From Micromonospora sp. FIMYZ51 (lineage in GTDB: Bacteria; Actinomycetota; Actinomycetes; Mycobacteriales; Micromonosporaceae), in contig NZ_CP134706.1 of the NCBI RefSeq assembly GCF_038246755.1, positions 1,612,001-1,676,000 of the forward strand: 64,000 bases of DNA. Reading direction: 5' to 3'. Below the pieces are notes generated by a model, which saw nothing but the letters and a program-made list of their open reading frames with translations, had not been told where the DNA came from and made no database searches. Of the stretch, positions 29,086-37,928 are shown one piece after another; positions within the stretch are counted from its first letter, which is position 1, and each line of letters opens with the position of its first letter. A program made the translations under genes and the position numbers.

Positions 29086-30450
29086 ATGAGGAAACCACCG
29101 CTCACGCTCGAACAGTTGCGGGTCGCCGTCGCCGAGGGCGAGATCGACACGGTGGCGCTGGCCCTTGTCGACATGCAGGGTCGGTTGCAGGGCAAACGGT
29201 TCCACGCGCCGTACTTCCTCGACCAGGTGGTCGCGCACGGCAGCGAGGGGTGCAACTACCTGCTCGCCGTGGACGTGGACATGAACACCGTCGACGGGTA
29301 CGCGATGTCGAGCTGGGAACGCGGCTACGGCGACTTCGCGATGCGGCCCGACTTCGACACGCTGCGTCGGGTGCCGTGGCAGCCCGGCACCGCGCTGCTC
29401 CTGGCCGACCTGGAGTGGCTGGACGGCAGCGGCGCGGTGACCGCCTCGCCCCGGCAGATCCTGCGCCGGCAGCTCGACCGGCTGGCCGGGCACGGGCTGA
29501 CCGCGTACGCCGGGACCGAGCTGGAGTTCGTGCTGTTCCGTGACTCGTACGAGCAGGCGTTCTCCCGCGGTTACCGCGACCTGACGCCGGCCAACCAGTA
29601 CAACGTGGATTATTCGCTGCTCGGCACGGCCCGGGTGGAGCCGCTGCTGCGCCGCATCCGCACCGAGATGGCCGGCGCCGGGTTGACGCCGGAGAGCGCC
29701 AAGGGCGAGTGCAACCTCGGCCAGCACGAGATCGCCTTCCGGTACGACGCGGCGGTGGCCTGCGCCGACCATCACGTGATCTACAAGAACGGGGCGAAGG
29801 AGATCGCCGCCCAGGAGGGCATGTCGATCACCTTCATGGCCAAGCCGAACGACCGGGAGGGCAACTCCTGCCACATCCACTTCTCGCTGCGGGACGCCGC
29901 CGGCCGCTCGGCCATGCTCGGCGACGGGCCGGCCCACCTCAGCGTTACCGGTCAGCGGGTGCTCGCCGGGCTGCTGGCCACGATGCGGGAGATGAGCCTC
30001 CTCTTCGCCCCGAACATCAACTCCTACAAGCGTTACCAGCCGGGCTCGTTCGCCCCGACCGCGCTGCGCTGGGGCACCGACAACCGCACCTGCGCGTTGC
30101 GGCTGGTGGGGCACGGCCAGGGGATGCGGGTGGAGAACCGGGTGCCGGGCGCGGACGTGAACCCGTACCTGGCGATCGCGGCGCTGGTGGCGGGTGCCGT
30201 GCACGGCATCGAGCACGAGCTTGAGTTGGGCGAGGAGTGCACCGGCAACGCGTACGACGATCCGACGGCCGAGCGGGTTCCCGGCACCCTCCGGGACGCC
30301 CTCACCCTCTGGCAGTCCTCCGAGGTGGCCCGCGCCGCCTTCGGCGAGGAGGTGGTCGAGCACTACGCCAACATGGCCCGCGTCGAGTTGTCCGCCTTCG
30401 ACGCCGCCGTCACCGACTGGGAACTAACCCGTGGCTTCGAACGCCTCTGA
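29086..30450 (+). CDS. Glutamine synthetase-like gamma-glutamylamide synthetase (GlnA4/GlnA3 type)
   Basis: The 454-residue product has the GS fold: a beta-grasp N-terminus with LALVDMQGRLQGKRF, the metal-binding YAGTELEFVLF, KGECNLGQHEIAFRY, NDREGNSCHIHFSL (ATP/metal), NSYKRYQPGSFAPTALRWGTDNRT, and EnRVPGADVNPYLAIAA. It lacks the adenylylation-type Tyr region of GlnA1. In Streptomyces such paralogues (GlnA3, GlnA4) glutamylate polyamines or ethanolamine rather than ammonia. The downstream aldehyde dehydrogenase and SDR fit an amine-utilisation pathway in which the glutamylated amine is oxidised. The exact amine is not determined. Confidence 0.88.
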   Translation: MRKPPLTLEQLRVAVAEGEIDTVALALVDMQGRLQGKRFHAPYFLDQVVAHGSEGCNYLLAVDVDMNTVDGYAMSSWERGYGDFAMRPDFDTLRRVPWQPGTALLLADLEWLDGSGAVTASPRQILRRQLDRLAGHGLTAYAGTELEFVLFRDSYEQAFSRGYRDLTPANQYNVDYSLLGTARVEPLLRRIRTEMAGAGLTPESAKGECNLGQHEIAFRYDAAVACADHHVIYKNGAKEIAAQEGMSITFMAKPNDREGNSCHIHFSLRDAAGRSAMLGDGPAHLSVTGQRVLAGLLATMREMSLLFAPNINSYKRYQPGSFAPTALRWGTDNRTCALRLVGHGQGMRVENRVPGADVNPYLAIAALVAGAVHGIEHELELGEECTGNAYDDPTAERVPGTLRDALTLWQSSEVARAAFGEEVVEHYANMARVELSAFDAAVTDWELTRGFERL

Positions 30451-30488
30451 CCCCCCACCCCACCCGGCCCCCGCCCCACCCGCCCCCG

Positions 30489-30558
30489 CGATCTTGCACT
30501 TTCGGTCTGTGATTTGTGGTGATAGATGGCTTTTGTCCCGACTAAAAGTGCAAGATCG
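30489..30558. repeat. 14-bp inverted repeat with C-rich flank between glnA-like gene and ALDH
   Basis: CGATCTTGCACTTT (30489-30502) and AAAGTGCAAGATCG (30545-30558) are perfect reverse complements 42 bp apart. The preceding 40 bases (30451-30490) are almost pure C-runs, which could form a G-quadruplex on the minus strand. The layout of palindrome plus homopurine tract mirrors 3722-3832. It may terminate glnA or be a dispersed element. Confidence 0.65.
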
Positions 30559-30597
30559 ACGGGTCTAGGGGAGACGGGTCTAGGGGGAGGGGTGCGG

Positions 30598-32043
30598 GTG
30601 GGAGTGGTTAGGGATCCGGCTACCGGGGTCGGGGTGGGGGAGGTTGTCGAGACGTCGCTGCGGGAGGTTGATGAGGGGGTGGCGCGGGCGGCCCTGGCCT
30701 ATGCACGGTGGCGGGGGGTTTCGGCGGGGGATCGGGCGCGGATGTTGCGGCGGTTCGCCGCGGTGGTGGACGCGCACGTGGCGGAGTTGGCGCGGCTAGA
30801 GGTCCGCAACGCGGGGCACACCATCGGGAACGCGCGGTGGGAGGCGGGCAATGTCCGGGACGTACTCGACTACTACGCGGGAGCGCCGGAGCGGCTGACC
30901 GGGCGGCAGATCCCGGTGCCGGGCGGGCTGGACGTCACCTTCCACGAGCCACTCGGCGTGGTCGGGGTGATCGTGCCGTGGAACTTTCCGATGCCGATCG
31001 CCGCCTGGGGATTCGCCCCCGCGCTGGCCGCCGGCAACACGGTGGTGCTCAAGCCCGCCGAACTGACCCCGTTGACCGCGCTGCGCCTGGCCGAACTGGC
31101 ACTGGAGGCGGGGCTGCCCGAGGGCGTGTTCACCGTACTGCCCGGCCGGGGCGACGTGGTGGGCGAGCGGTTCGTCACCCACCCGGCCGTACGCAAGATC
31201 GTCTTTACCGGCTCCACCGAGGTCGGTACGCGGATCATGGCCGGGTGCGCGGCCCAGGTGAAGCGGCTCACCCTGGAACTGGGCGGCAAGTCGGCGAACC
31301 TGGTCTTCGCCGACGCCGACCTGGAGCGGGCGGCGGCCAGCGCACCCTACGGGGTCTTCGACAACGCCGGCCAGGACTGCTGCGCCCGGTCCCGGCTGCT
31401 GGTTCAACGCCCGGTCTACGACCGCTTCCTCGAACTGCTCGAACCGGCGGTGCGTGCCTTCCGGGTGGGTGACCCGGCCGACGAGCGCACCGAGATGGGC
31501 CCGTTGATCTCGGCCGGGCACCGGGACCGCGTCGCCGGCTACGTCGACGGCGCGCACGTCGCGTTCACCGGCTCCTGCCCCGACGGCCCCGGCTACTGGT
31601 ACGCCCCGACGGTGCTGCTCGCCGACTCGCCAGCCGACCGACACTGGCGGGAGGAGATCTTCGGCCCGGTCGTCTCGGTGCTCCCCTTCGACGACGAGGC
31701 CGACGCGATCCGGCTGGCAAACGACACCGAGTACGGCCTCTCCGGGTCGATCTGGACCCGTGACGTGGGCCGGGCGCTACGGGTGGCCCAGGCGGTGGAG
31801 GCGGGCAACCTGAGCGTCAACTCGCACTCCTCGGTGCGTTACTGGACCCCGTTCGGCGGGATGAAGCGCTCCGGGCTGGGCCGGGAGTTGGGCCCGGACG
31901 CCCTGCACGCGTTCACCGACGTCAAGAACGTGTTCATCAGCACGGAGCAAGCCAGCACGGAGCAAGCCAGCACGGAGCAAGCCAGCACGGAGCAAGCCAG
32001 CACGGAGCAAGCCAGCACGGAGCAAGCCAGCACGGAGGAGTGA
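30598..32043 (+). CDS. Aldehyde dehydrogenase family protein with C-terminal STEQA repeats
   Basis: The product is 481 residues. The NAD-binding and catalytic motifs are VIVPWNFPMPIAAW, FTGSTEVGTRIM, ELGGKSANLVF (general base Glu), and the nucleophile Cys in NAGQDCCARSRLLV. The end carries NSHSSVRYWTPFGGMKRSGLGRELG. It resembles gamma-glutamyl-aminobutyraldehyde/betaine aldehyde dehydrogenases, consistent with the upstream amide synthetase. The last 34 residues are six STEQA repeats plus STEE, which no ALDH needs. GTG 30598 is selected by GGGGGAGG seven bases upstream; GTG 30592 is the alternative. The stop is followed three bases later by the SDR start. Confidence 0.9.
   Translation: MGVVRDPATGVGVGEVVETSLREVDEGVARAALAYARWRGVSAGDRARMLRRFAAVVDAHVAELARLEVRNAGHTIGNARWEAGNVRDVLDYYAGAPERLTGRQIPVPGGLDVTFHEPLGVVGVIVPWNFPMPIAAWGFAPALAAGNTVVLKPAELTPLTALRLAELALEAGLPEGVFTVLPGRGDVVGERFVTHPAVRKIVFTGSTEVGTRIMAGCAAQVKRLTLELGGKSANLVFADADLERAAASAPYGVFDNAGQDCCARSRLLVQRPVYDRFLELLEPAVRAFRVGDPADERTEMGPLISAGHRDRVAGYVDGAHVAFTGSCPDGPGYWYAPTVLLADSPADRHWREEIFGPVVSVLPFDDEADAIRLANDTEYGLSGSIWTRDVGRALRVAQAVEAGNLSVNSHSSVRYWTPFGGMKRSGLGRELGPDALHAFTDVKNVFISTEQASTEQASTEQASTEQASTEQASTEQASTEE
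31939..32040 (+). repeat. Six 15-bp tandem repeats at the end of the ALDH gene
   Basis: AGCACGGAGCAAGCC occurs six times exactly (31939-32028), followed by a partial copy that mutates to AGCACGGAGGAG and so creates GGAGG, the ribosome-binding site of the next gene. All copies keep the reading frame (STEQA). Confidence 0.92.
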
Positions 32044-32045
32044 GC

Positions 32046-32813
32046 ATGCCGGGACGGTTGCAGGATCGAGTCGCCGTGGTAACCGGGGCGGGCAGCGGGA
32101 TCGGGCTGGCCACGGTGCGCCGGTTCGCCGCCGAGGGCGCCCGGGTGGTCTGCGTGGACATCGACGTCGAGGCCGGTCAGCGGGCCGCCGAGGAGGTGGC
32201 GGGCAGCTTCGTCGCGGCCGACGTGGCCGACGAGCCGGCGGTGCGGGACCTCTTCGACGGGGTGGCCGCGCAGTACGGGCGGGTGGACATCGCGTTCAAC
32301 AACGCCGGTATCTCGCCGCCGGACGACGACTCCATCCTGGAAACCGGGCTGGACGCCTGGGAGCGGGTGCTGCGGGTCAACACCACGAGCGTCTACCTCT
32401 GCTGCAAGTACGTCATCCCGCACATGCGCCGGCAGGGCCGTGGGTCGATCATCAACACCGCCTCCTTCGTCGCGCTGATGGGCGCGGCCACTTCGCAGAT
32501 CGCGTACACCGCGAGCAAGGGCGGGGTGCTGGCGTTGACCCGGGAGTTGGGCGTGCAGTTCGCCCGGGACGGGATCCGGGTCAACGCCCTCTGTCCCGGG
32601 CCGGTGGCCACGCCGCTGCTGCGCGAGTTGTTCGCGGCCGACCCGGAACGGGCCGCGCGCCGGCTGGTGCACGTACCGATGGGACGCTTCGGCGAACCGG
32701 CCGAGATCGCCGCCGCCGTCGCCTTCCTGGCCAGCGACGACGCCTCCTTCATGACCGCTGCGCAGTTCGTCGTCGACGGCGGGATCACCGGGGCGTACGT
32801 CACCCCCCTGTGA
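32046..32813 (+). CDS. SDR-family oxidoreductase (3-oxoacyl reductase-like)
   Basis: The 255-residue classical SDR has TGAGSGIG (NAD(P) binding), NNAGISPP, catalytic Ser in INTASFVALMG, YTASKGG (Tyr/Lys), and CPGPVATPLL. The acidic CVDIDVEAG after beta-2 suggests NAD(H) preference. It is translated from the GGAGG created by the last ALDH repeat, seven bases before ATG 32046. It is the third gene of the glnA-like/ALDH operon; a role in oxidation of the amine-derived alcohol or aldehyde is plausible but not shown. Confidence 0.92.
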   Translation: MPGRLQDRVAVVTGAGSGIGLATVRRFAAEGARVVCVDIDVEAGQRAAEEVAGSFVAADVADEPAVRDLFDGVAAQYGRVDIAFNNAGISPPDDDSILETGLDAWERVLRVNTTSVYLCCKYVIPHMRRQGRGSIINTASFVALMGAATSQIAYTASKGGVLALTRELGVQFARDGIRVNALCPGPVATPLLRELFAADPERAARRLVHVPMGRFGEPAEIAAAVAFLASDDASFMTAAQFVVDGGITGAYVTPL

Positions 32814-32977
32814 TTTCGCCGACACCCACGGTGACCGGCCGATACGTTGATCCACTAGTGGTGGCGCTAAACAGCGTCTGGGGGTGCCGAGGCGTTACGT
32901 TGCTGGTCCGCCGGGGTAGAAGGCGGAACACGGCAATTGATGATCGGACGCGTCGTGGACACGGCCGGGGAGGCTGC

Positions 32978-35900
32978 ATGAACTCGGCCCAGGCGAGTGC
33001 GGGCGGGGGCTATCCGTCCGGAATGAGTGACGGGATTCCGCCGATGATCGCGGCGGCGTTCGCCAGCGGCGGCGAGATGGGCGCACTGCTGCGCGACCAC
33101 GACTGGTCGGCCAGCCCGCTCGGTGCCCCGGACCGCTGGCCAGCGGCCCTGGGTAACGCGATCAGCACGATGCTCGCCTCGAAGGCGCAGATCGCGATGT
33201 TCTGGGGGGAGGACCTGCGGGCCTTCTACAACGACGCGTACCGGCCGACGATCGGCGACAAGCATCCCGCCGTGCTCGGGCAGCCGGCGCGCGAGCACTG
33301 GGCGGAGACCTGGGACGTGCTCGAACCGCTGCTTACCGGCGTGCTTCGCGACGGCGAGTCGTATCAGGCGCGGGACCACCACTTCCTGCTCAACCGGCAC
33401 GGGTTCGTCGAGGACGTCTTCTTCGACGTCTCGTACGACCCGATTCGGGGCGCGGACGGCTCGATCAACGGGGTGCTCTGCATCTGTAGCGAGACCACCG
33501 ACCGGGTGCTGGGTCAGCGCCGGCTACAGGCCCTGGCCGAACTTGGTGCCGAGTTGGCCGATCCGAGCAGCACCGAGGAACTCGGCCGGGCCGCCGCAGC
33601 CGTGCTCGACCGGCACCGGCCGGATCTGCCGTTCACCCTGCTCTACCTGCTCGACGCCGACGGGTACCTGCGCCCGGCCGGGGCCAGCGGGGAGGCGGTG
33701 GTCAGCGTCGAAGCACCCTCCCGCCTGGTCGAGCTCGCCGCCGCCGGCACCGCCGACACGGTGCGCACCGTCGACCTGCTCGGGCACGTACCGGCCGACG
33801 CCGCCGAGGAGGCGGTGGTGCTGCCGATCAGCGCGACCAACGAGCCGGCCGGAGTGCTGGTGCTGGGGTTGGCCGGCCGGCTGCCGGTCACCCGCGACTA
33901 CCGCACCTTCGTCGAGTTGGTCGCCGCGCAGATCTCCCGCGCCGTCGGCAAGCAACGGGCGTACGAGCAGGAACAGGCCCGGGTCGCGGCGCTGGCCGCC
34001 CTGGACCTGGCCAAGACCAACTTCTTCGCCAACGTCAGTCACGAGTTCCGGACCCCACTGACGCTGGTGCTGGGCCCGCTTGAGGACATGCTCGCCGACC
34101 CGGTGCTGCCAGAGCCGTACACCGAGCGGTTGACAAGCATGCACCGCAACGCGATGCGGCTGCTGAAGCTGGTCAACACCGTGCTCGACTTCTCCCGGCT
34201 GGAGTCGAAACGGCTGGTCGCGTACTACGAGCCGATCGATCTGGCCAGTTACACCACCCGGCTGGCCAGCACGTTCCGCTCCGCCGCCGAGCGCGCCGGG
34301 CTGCGGCTGGTGGTCGACTGCCCGGCCCTGCCCGAACCGGTCCACGTCGACCAGGACATGTGGGAGAAGATCGTCCTCAACCTCCTCTCCAACGCCCTGA
34401 AGTTCACCTTCGAGGGCGAGATCACGGTGCGGCTGCGGACCATCGACGGAGCCGCCCGCCTGGAGGTCGTCGACACCGGCGTGGGCATCCCGCCGGAGGA
34501 ACTGCCGCACGTCTTCGAGCGTTTCCATCGGGCACCGGGGACCCGGTCGCGGAGCCATGAGGGCACCGGGATCGGGCTGGCGCTGGTCCGCGAACTGGTC
34601 GAGATGCACGGCGGTCGGATCAGCGCGACCAGCCAGGTCGACCGGGGCAGCAGCTTCGTCATCACGCTCCCGTTCGGCACCGCCCACCTGCCGGCCGACC
34701 GGGTGGCCGCCGCCAGCGGACCCGAGCGGGAGCCGTTGCAGGCTGCGCTCTTCGTCGCCGAGACCGCGCGTTGGAGCGGCGGCCCCGCACCGGCCTCCCG
34801 GAGCGTGCTGCCCGCCGATCGTCCGGCGGCGGGTCCGCCCACCGTTGCGGCGGGCCGGATCCTGGTCGTGGACGACAACCCAGACCTGCGGGAACACGTC
34901 GTCCGGCTGCTCGAACCGACCTGGCACGTGGTGACGGCCGGCGACGGGGTCGAGGCCCTGCGCCTGGCCACCGAAAGCACCTTCGACCTGGTGCTGACCG
35001 ACGTGATGATGCCCCGGCTGGACGGCTTCGGTCTGGTCGCCGCGCTGCGCGCGGAACCGCGTACCCGGTCCGTGCCGATCGTGCTGCTCACCGCCCGCGC
35101 CGGTGTCGGCGAGGAGGTGGCCGGCCTGTCGGTCGGTGCCGACGACTACCTGACCAAGCCCTTCTCCGGACAGGAGCTGGTCGCCCGGGTCCGGGCCAAC
35201 GTGGAACTGGGCCAGCTGCGCGGTCAGATAGTCCGACGGTTGTACGCCCTGGCCGACGTCGCGGTCGCGGTGAACACCGCCCGCTCCACCGCCGACGTGC
35301 TCCAGGTCACGGCCCGGCACGCGCTAAGTCTCGCCGAGGCCGTCCGGGTGGAGGTTTCCGCAGGTGACGCCCGCTATGTGGCCGGTGACGGGGCGGCCAG
35401 CGCCGAGCCGACGTACCTGCTGCCGTTGACCGGCGTCGCCGGCCAACGCCTCGGCGAGCTGCGGGTCTGGCGCGCGGGGGCCGAAGGCACCGACACCAAC
35501 GAGGCCGCGCTCACCCAACTGGCCCGGCTGGTCGGCGTACGCCTGGAGAACGCCCAGCTCTACGAGGCCGAGCACCGCATCGCCACCACCCTGCAACACA
35601 GCCTGCTGCCGCAGCGCCTGCCCCAGCTGCCCGGTGCCCTGGTGGCCAGCCGATACCTGCCCGGCAGCGCTGAGGTCGAGATCGGCGGCGACTGGTACGA
35701 CGTGATCGCCCGCGACGACGACGAACTCGTACTGGTCATCGGGGACGTGGTCGGCAAGGGCGTAGCAGCCGCCGCCAGTATGGGTCAGTTGCGCAACGCG
35801 CTGCGCGCGTACGTGCTTGAGGGCTTCGGTCCGGGCGAGTCGCTGACCCGGCTCAACCGGCTGGTGGACTCCACCGAGTCGCGCTCGTTCGCCACCGTCT

Positions 35901-36649
35901 TCTCGGTCTGGTTCAGCCCGCGTACCAATCAACTGCGGTACGCCAGCGCCGGCCACCCGTCCCCGCTGCTGATCCGCGGCGACGACGCGGCGTTCCTGTA
36001 CGACCGGGCTCTCGGCCCGCCGGTCGGGGCCATCCCCGGTACGGAGTACGGGACGGTCACCGGCGAGCTGCGGGCCGGCGACCGTCTCCTGCTCTACACC
36101 GACGGCCTGATCGAGGACCGGCAGGTCGGCATCGACGTCTCCCTGGCCCAGCTGCGCGCCGACGCGACCCGATCCGTGGCGGACGTGACCAGCCTGATCG
36201 ACACGGTCGTCGAGCGGGTCGTCGACCGGCCCCGCCGCGACGACGTGGCGGTGCTCGCGCTGGAGGCCGCCGAACTCAACCGGTTGACCCTGCGGCTGCC
36301 GGCCGACCCCACCCGGCTGAGCGTGCTGCGCAAGCGGCTGGAGGAATTCCTGGTCGCGCACGGGGTGAGCGAGACCGATCTGTTCGACCTCACCGTGGCG
36401 GTCTCCGAGGCGGCGGCGAACGCCATCGAACACCCGGTCGACCCGGCGGAACCGACGATCGACATCGAGGTGGGCGTGGAGGACCGCACGGTCGTGGCGA
36501 CCGTGCGGGACACCGGCCGGTGGCGGGAGTCGACGGGGTCAGGGTTCCGGGGGCGGGGCCTGTCCCTGATCCAGGCACTCGGGGAGCTGTCGGTCAGTCG
36601 TACGCCGGAGGGGACCGAGGTCACCCTGCGTCGGCGGCTCAACTCCTGA
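32978..36649 (+). CDS. Giant hybrid: PAS-GAF-histidine kinase-receiver-GAF-PP2C phosphatase-RsbW-like kinase
   Basis: The 1,223-residue protein is predicted soluble. Order: PAS-like (about 35-165, with FWGEDLRAFYNDAYRPTIG), GAF (about 180-325), HisKA with His355 in NVSHEFRTPLTL, HATPase (about 460-570: NLLSNALKFT, GTGIGLALVRELVEMHGG), and a receiver (about 627-740) with DD in RILVVDDN and phospho-acceptor Asp675 in LTDVMMPRLDG. Next come a GAF-like stretch, a SpoIIE/PP2C phosphatase (about 885-1090: IGGDWYDV, VIGDVVGKG) and a C-terminal anti-sigma HATPase (about 1100-1223: VAVSEAAANAIEH). It joins two-component and partner-switching signalling in one chain. A STAS antagonist is encoded convergently 12 bp away. 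CGGGGAGG precedes ATG 32978. Confidence 0.94.
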   Translation: MNSAQASAGGGYPSGMSDGIPPMIAAAFASGGEMGALLRDHDWSASPLGAPDRWPAALGNAISTMLASKAQIAMFWGEDLRAFYNDAYRPTIGDKHPAVLGQPAREHWAETWDVLEPLLTGVLRDGESYQARDHHFLLNRHGFVEDVFFDVSYDPIRGADGSINGVLCICSETTDRVLGQRRLQALAELGAELADPSSTEELGRAAAAVLDRHRPDLPFTLLYLLDADGYLRPAGASGEAVVSVEAPSRLVELAAAGTADTVRTVDLLGHVPADAAEEAVVLPISATNEPAGVLVLGLAGRLPVTRDYRTFVELVAAQISRAVGKQRAYEQEQARVAALAALDLAKTNFFANVSHEFRTPLTLVLGPLEDMLADPVLPEPYTERLTSMHRNAMRLLKLVNTVLDFSRLESKRLVAYYEPIDLASYTTRLASTFRSAAERAGLRLVVDCPALPEPVHVDQDMWEKIVLNLLSNALKFTFEGEITVRLRTIDGAARLEVVDTGVGIPPEELPHVFERFHRAPGTRSRSHEGTGIGLALVRELVEMHGGRISATSQVDRGSSFVITLPFGTAHLPADRVAAASGPEREPLQAALFVAETARWSGGPAPASRSVLPADRPAAGPPTVAAGRILVVDDNPDLREHVVRLLEPTWHVVTAGDGVEALRLATESTFDLVLTDVMMPRLDGFGLVAALRAEPRTRSVPIVLLTARAGVGEEVAGLSVGADDYLTKPFSGQELVARVRANVELGQLRGQIVRRLYALADVAVAVNTARSTADVLQVTARHALSLAEAVRVEVSAGDARYVAGDGAASAEPTYLLPLTGVAGQRLGELRVWRAGAEGTDTNEAALTQLARLVGVRLENAQLYEAEHRIATTLQHSLLPQRLPQLPGALVASRYLPGSAEVEIGGDWYDVIARDDDELVLVIGDVVGKGVAAAASMGQLRNALRAYVLEGFGPGESLTRLNRLVDSTESRSFATVFSVWFSPRTNQLRYASAGHPSPLLIRGDDAAFLYDRALGPPVGAIPGTEYGTVTGELRAGDRLLLYTDGLIEDRQVGIDVSLAQLRADATRSVADVTSLIDTVVERVVDRPRRDDVAVLALEAAELNRLTLRLPADPTRLSVLRKRLEEFLVAHGVSETDLFDLTVAVSEAAANAIEHPVDPAEPTIDIEVGVEDRTVVATVRDTGRWRESTGSGFRGRGLSLIQALGELSVSRTPEGTEVTLRRRLNS

Positions 36650-36661
36650 ACGCAGCGCAGC

Positions 36662-36976
36662 TCACTTGCCGCTCAGCCAGCGCTGTTCGGCCAGACCGGC
36701 GATCTCCAGCACCCGGCTGACCTGCCGCGACGGCAACACCGTGAGCGAATCCGGATAGCGGCCGGCGAGCCGGACCAGGGCGTGGATGGCCGCCGAGTCG
36801 AAGAAGGTCACCGCGCGCAGGTCGAGCGTGACGCGGGTGGCCGGCTCGCGCAGCGCGGTCTGGAACATGGTGTCCGCGGTCGCCATGTCGACCTCACCGG
36901 TCACCACCACCCGGAGGTGGTCGTCGTCGATCTCCGCGCTGACGGAGAAGACGTGAGCTGCACCCCCTTGATCCAC
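36662..36976 (-). CDS. STAS-domain anti-anti-sigma factor (RsbV/SpoIIAA-like)
   Basis: The 104-residue product covers a single STAS domain: VVTGEVDMATADTMFQTAL, LDLRAVTFFDSAAIHALVRL and the C-terminal helix VSRVLEIAGL. The phosphorylatable serine is Ser in FFDSAAI. Such proteins bind the anti-sigma kinase when unphosphorylated; PP2C phosphatases activate them. The neighbouring kinase/phosphatase giant protein (32978-36649) has both activities, so they are likely partners despite convergent genes. The start is GTG 36976, with AAGGTG six bases upstream. Confidence 0.88.
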   Translation of the reverse strand: MDQGGAAHVFSVSAEIDDDHLRVVVTGEVDMATADTMFQTALREPATRVTLDLRAVTFFDSAAIHALVRLAGRYPDSLTVLPSRQVSRVLEIAGLAEQRWLSGK

Positions 36977-37058
36977 GCTGACACCTTGACACAGCGCAAG
37001 GGGTGGGGCAACAACCTCCCGCGCCGGACGGTGGTGGGAGTCACCCGACGCTCGGCGA

Positions 37059-37064
37059 TAGGCT
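37059..37064 (+). promoter_or_regulatory. -10 element TAGGCT for a leaderless map transcript
   Basis: TAGGCT lies six bases upstream of the map ATG (37071) with no Shine-Dalgarno sequence between, placing the transcript start at or next to the start codon. Confidence 0.5.
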
Positions 37065-37070
37065 TGCGCC

Positions 37071-37928
37071 ATGACCGTCCGTGCGCCGCTGACCCCCGGC
37101 ACGCTCTCTCCCTGGCGGCCGGTGCCCGCCCACATTCCGCGACCGGAGTACGTGGGCAAGAAGGCACCCCGTCCCTGGCAGGGGTCGCACGTGCAGACTC
37201 CGGAGATCATCGAGCGGATGCGTGTGGCGAGCCGGATCGCCGCCCAGGCGGTGCAGCTCGCCGGGGAGCACTGCAAGCCCGGCGTGACCACGGACGAGAT
37301 CGACCGGGTGGTCCACGAATTCCTCGTCGACCACGACGCCTACCCCTCGACGCTGGGTTACAAGGGCTTCCCGAAGTCCTGCTGCACCAGCCTGAACGAG
37401 GTGATCTGCCACGGCATCCCCGACTCCACCGTGCTGGCCGACGGCGACATCATCAACGTCGATGTCACAGCCTTCGTCGGCGGCGTGCACGGCGACACCG
37501 ACGCGACCTTCTGCGTCGGTGAGGTGAGCGAGGAGGCCCGGCTGCTGGTCGAGCGGACCCACGAGGCCATGATGCGGGGCATCCGGGCGGTCGCCCCGGG
37601 CCGGCAGATCAACGTCATCGGTCGGGTCATCGAGTCGTACGCGAAACGCTTCGGTTACGGCGTGGTCCGCGACTTCACCGGCCACGGCATCGGTGAGTCC
37701 TTTCACAGCGGGCTGTACGTTCCGCACTACGACAGCCCTCGGCCCACCGACGTGATGGAGCCGGGTATGACGTTCACCATCGAGCCCATGATCACCCTCG
37801 GCACCCACCAGTACGACCTGTGGGAGGACGGCTGGACGGTGGTCACCAAGGACCGGAAGTGGACGGCCCAGTTCGAGCACACCATCCTGGTGACCGAGGA
37901 TGGCCACGAGATCCTGACCCTGCCGTGA
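37071..37928 (+). CDS. map: Type I methionine aminopeptidase
   Basis: MetAP removes the initiator methionine from nascent proteins. The 285-residue enzyme has the five metal ligands: Asp in INVDVTAF, Asp in GDTDATF, His in FTGHGIG, Glu in TIEPM and Glu in QFEHTI. The N-terminal extension (about 40 residues, with PRPEYVGKK) contains a proline-rich SH3-like linker, as in actinobacterial MapB-type enzymes. The transcript appears leaderless (TAGGCT). Its stop overlaps the next start by GTGA. Confidence 0.96.
   Translation: MTVRAPLTPGTLSPWRPVPAHIPRPEYVGKKAPRPWQGSHVQTPEIIERMRVASRIAAQAVQLAGEHCKPGVTTDEIDRVVHEFLVDHDAYPSTLGYKGFPKSCCTSLNEVICHGIPDSTVLADGDIINVDVTAFVGGVHGDTDATFCVGEVSEEARLLVERTHEAMMRGIRAVAPGRQINVIGRVIESYAKRFGYGVVRDFTGHGIGESFHSGLYVPHYDSPRPTDVMEPGMTFTIEPMITLGTHQYDLWEDGWTVVTKDRKWTAQFEHTILVTEDGHEILTLP

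Noticed and set aside
31777..32161. Minus-strand frames with LLRAG or CWLAP repeats
   Set aside because: They are reverse readings of the STEQA repeats inside the ALDH gene; the plus-strand frame has all catalytic motifs.
32852..32861. CCACTAGTGG palindrome before the giant kinase gene
   Set aside because: A 10-bp palindrome alone, without a second copy or regulator, is weak evidence for an operator.
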